From contig NZ_JAJCXB010000002.1 in the NCBI RefSeq assembly GCF_020564935.1, positions 282,855 through 346,854 of the forward strand: a stretch of DNA of 64,000 bases, given 5' to 3'. The notes beneath the pieces were generated by a model. It had not been told where the DNA came from and ran no database searches. It saw only the letters and a list, made by a program, of their open reading frames with translations. The DNA is from Streptomyces pinistramenti (GTDB lineage Bacteria > Actinomycetota > Actinomycetes > Streptomycetales > Streptomycetaceae). A program made the position numbers and the translations under genes. Of the stretch, positions 62,425-64,000 are shown one piece after another (position 1 is the stretch's first letter; every line of letters starts with the position of its first letter).

Positions 62425-63311
62425 ATGGACACACCCGCCATCGATACCCCCGCCGAACTGGGCCGGTTCCTGCGCGCCCGGTTGCAGCCGGATGACGTCG
62501 GCCTCGTCTCCTACAGGACGCGACGCCGCGTGCCGGGACTGCGCCGGGAGGAACTGGCACAGCTGGCCGGTGTGAGCGTCGCGTACTCCACCCGCCTCGA
62601 ACAGGGGCAGAGCCACCACGCTTCGGAAGGCGTGCTGGACACGCTGGCCCGCGCGCTGCGGCTGACCGCCGACGAGCAGGTCCACCTCCGCGACCTCGCC
62701 CGCCCGGCGCGCGGCAAGCGGCGCCCCGCGGTCCGGGCCGGCACGGCGCGTCCCGGGGTGCGCCGGCTGCTCGCGGCCATGGACACGGTCCCGGCCGTCG
62801 CGCTCGGGCTGCGCTACGAGATCCTGGCGTGGAACCGTCTCGGGCACCGCTGATCGCCGGCCACCTCGACCCGACGAGCCCCGACCGGCCCCTGGACCGC
62901 CCCAACGCCCAGCGGCTGCTGTTCCTCGCCCCGCACACCCGCGAGCTGTACCCGGACCGCGACGAGGAGCTGCGGCGCGCCGTCTCCTCCCTGCGGGTGG
63001 CTGCCGGGCAGTATCCGGACGATCAGCAACTCGCCGAGCTGATCGGCGAGTTGTCGATGAAGAGCGTGGAGTTCAGCGGCCTGTGGTCGCGGCACGGCGT
63101 CAGCAACTGCACCTTCGGCACCAAGCGGTCCCACCATCCGCTGGTGGGCGGGATGGAGCTGGACTTCGAGATGATGCAGACGCCGGACGGATCGGGGCAG
63201 GGGGTGCTCATGTTCACCGCGGCGGACGGTTCACCGTCCGAGGCCGCCCTGCGGCTCCTGGGTGCGGAGCGCGGCCCGGCCGCCCGGGTCCTCGAACCCG
63301 GGCGGCCGTAG
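62425..63311 (+). pseudogene. MmyB-type helix-turn-helix regulator, frameshifted
   Basis: Two overlapping frames make up one 295-residue regulator. The first (62425-62853) has the helix-turn-helix (RRVPGLRREELAQLAGVSVA) and the start of the ligand domain as far as LRYEILAWNRLGHR then stop; the second (from about 62850) continues with LIAGHLDPTSPDRPLDRPNA and ends in LLGAERGPAARVLEPGRP. A single missing base near 62848 explains the split; in the family this junction reads WNRLGHALIAG. It is divergent from the acyl-CoA operon and could have controlled it. Confidence 0.85.
63277..63308. terminator. Terminator inside end of MmyB-type pseudogene
   Basis: 13-bp perfect stem CGGCCGCCCGGGT (63277-63289) with complement at 63296-63308 and a 6-base loop, reaching within a base of the stop codon. 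It lies inside the coding sequence's last codons. Confidence 0.8.
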
Positions 63312-63326
63312 GTAAGAGGCGCTGCC

Positions 63327-63809
63327 CTACGTACGTCCCTCCCGCTCCTGGGTGTCCTTCATCGCCTCCGACGGGACGGCCCGGCGGGCGCGGACGACCG
63401 GGTAGCCCGCCTTCTCGCAGGCGTCGCAGACCAGGTCGTCGTCGACAACACGGCGGACCTCGCGGCCGTTCGCGAGGCGGCGCAGCAGGTCCGGCTTGGC
63501 CTGCCGGGCCGGGCGCCGGTCGTCGTCGGCGCGCATCCAGAGGCGGCCGGCGGGCAGTCCCTGGGCGGCGAGCCAGGCGAGGGTGTCGCGGCGGCAGCGT
63601 TCGGGGCGGCCGGTGAGGTAGGCGACCTCACAGTCCCTGGCGCTGTCCAGGGCCAGCGCCACGCCCTCCGGTAACGGTGGGTCTTCGGTGGCCGCCGCGA
63701 AGAAGGCCCGCCAGTCACGCAAGGTGCGTTCGAGCAGGTACTGACGGGGCCCGGAGTCGGCGAGCGTCGGCGCGGGCACCGACGCACTCTCCGGCGGACC
63801 CGGCCGCAA
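63327..63809 (-). pseudogene. HAD-type phosphatase, N-terminally truncated
   Basis: About 160 residues matching the polynucleotide-kinase-3'-phosphatase-like HAD domain: LADSGPRQYLLERTLRDWRAF, YLTGRPERCRRDTLAWLAAQG, LWMRADDDRRPARQAK, and VVDDDLVCDACEKAGYPVV. The start of the family (DxDGTLADSGPR, with the nucleophile Asp) is replaced by unrelated sequence; only LADSGPR remains, preceded by a weak TTG start. The gene lies next to an IS5-type element, whose arrival or a nearby deletion probably removed the 5' end. Without the nucleophile it should be inactive. Confidence 0.7.
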
Positions 63810-63893
63810 CGAGCTGCACCAGGACTGAACTCACCCTGCGTTGCCGCAGCCGGACCGCGATACGGATGAAGTGCTAGGAGTTGTCTTCAAATG

Positions 63894-64000
63894 TCACGCC
63901 CACATCAGGAGCGATGCGAGGGTGATGGCTGCTTGGTAGGACTCGGCGGTCTTGTCGTAGCGGGTGGCGATTCCGCGCCATTGCTTCAGGCGGTTGAAGC
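63894..64000 (-). mobile_element. IS5-family transposase, 3' end (runs off window)
   Basis: On the minus strand the last codons read FNRLKQWRGIATRYDKTAE and SYQAAITLASLLMWA, then TGA at 63894-63896, which is the well-known C-terminus of Streptomyces IS5-type DDE transposases. The rest lies beyond the window. The inverted terminal repeat probably lies near 63875-63893 (GGAGTTGTCTTCAAATG), just outside the stop. Target-site duplication cannot be checked here. Confidence 0.88.

Overview
The window is very GC-rich actinobacterial DNA and almost certainly comes from a Streptomyces or close relative. The signs are strong third-position G/C bias, frequent GTG starts, ATGA/GTGA stop-start overlaps, GC-only hairpin terminators, conservon-type roadblock and small-GTPase proteins, the MprF-lysyl-tRNA synthetase fusion LysX, a streptogrisin-like protease, DUF2180 and MmyB-type regulators, and Streptomyces-style P450/ferredoxin genes. 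No rRNA, tRNA or CRISPR array was seen. Most genes look like ordinary chromosomal housekeeping or secondary-fitness genes.

Layout. 0-7.2 kb: a C4-dicarboxylate symporter, a secreted L,D-transpeptidase and a two-gene heterodimeric ABC exporter with complementary degenerate ATP sites. 7.6-14.6 kb: a membrane hydrolase-like protein, a DUF3516 helicase, TesB thioesterase, a DUF6397-like protein, and a roadblock protein and conservon-type GTPase separated by an F420/FMN-type oxidoreductase. 14.9-18.9 kb: an NCS1 permease broken by three frame changes, a methyltransferase, an MpaB-like oxygenase and a hypothetical protein. 19-20.5 kb is largely gene-free. 20.6-25.7 kb: a small membrane protein and a SNF2 helicase-SWIM zinc-finger pair. 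25.7-34.3 kb: LysR, homocysteine methyltransferase, septum-formation-like membrane protein, acetylxylan-esterase-like hydrolase, xylulokinase, amidase, phosphodiester glycosidase and a small membrane protein. 34.5-44.9 kb: a lipoprotein L,D-transpeptidase, lysX, a thioesterase and a complete family-5 oligopeptide/nickel-type ABC importer operon (SBP-B-C-D-F).

45-55.6 kb is an accessory region. It holds an XRE-like regulator, a truncated ImmA/IrrE-like gene, a PAP2-like membrane protein, the 3' end of a group II intron (frameshifted maturase plus a probable domain V/VI), a ferredoxin / dehydrogenase-CMD fusion / cytochrome P450 operon followed by a TetR gene, a stretch without genes, and a small operon of an ABM monooxygenase, two DUF2180-type zinc proteins (one frameshifted) and a start-less ORF, behind an MmyB-type regulator. 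55.8-64 kb returns to a secreted S1 protease, a Gly-rich secreted/membrane protein, a three-gene acyl-CoA dehydrogenase/quinone-oxidoreductase operon and a frameshifted MmyB-type regulator. It ends with a 5'-truncated HAD gene beside an IS5-family transposase that runs off the edge.

Gene decay (frameshifts, truncations, intron and IS remnants) clusters in accessory genes, while long core genes (lysX, both helicases, the ABC systems) are intact. This argues for real decay rather than uniformly poor sequence. The most distinctive functional unit is the ferredoxin / 3-hydroxyisobutyrate-dehydrogenase::carboxymuconolactone-decarboxylase fusion / P450 operon, with an imperfect palindrome in its leader and a TetR gene downstream.
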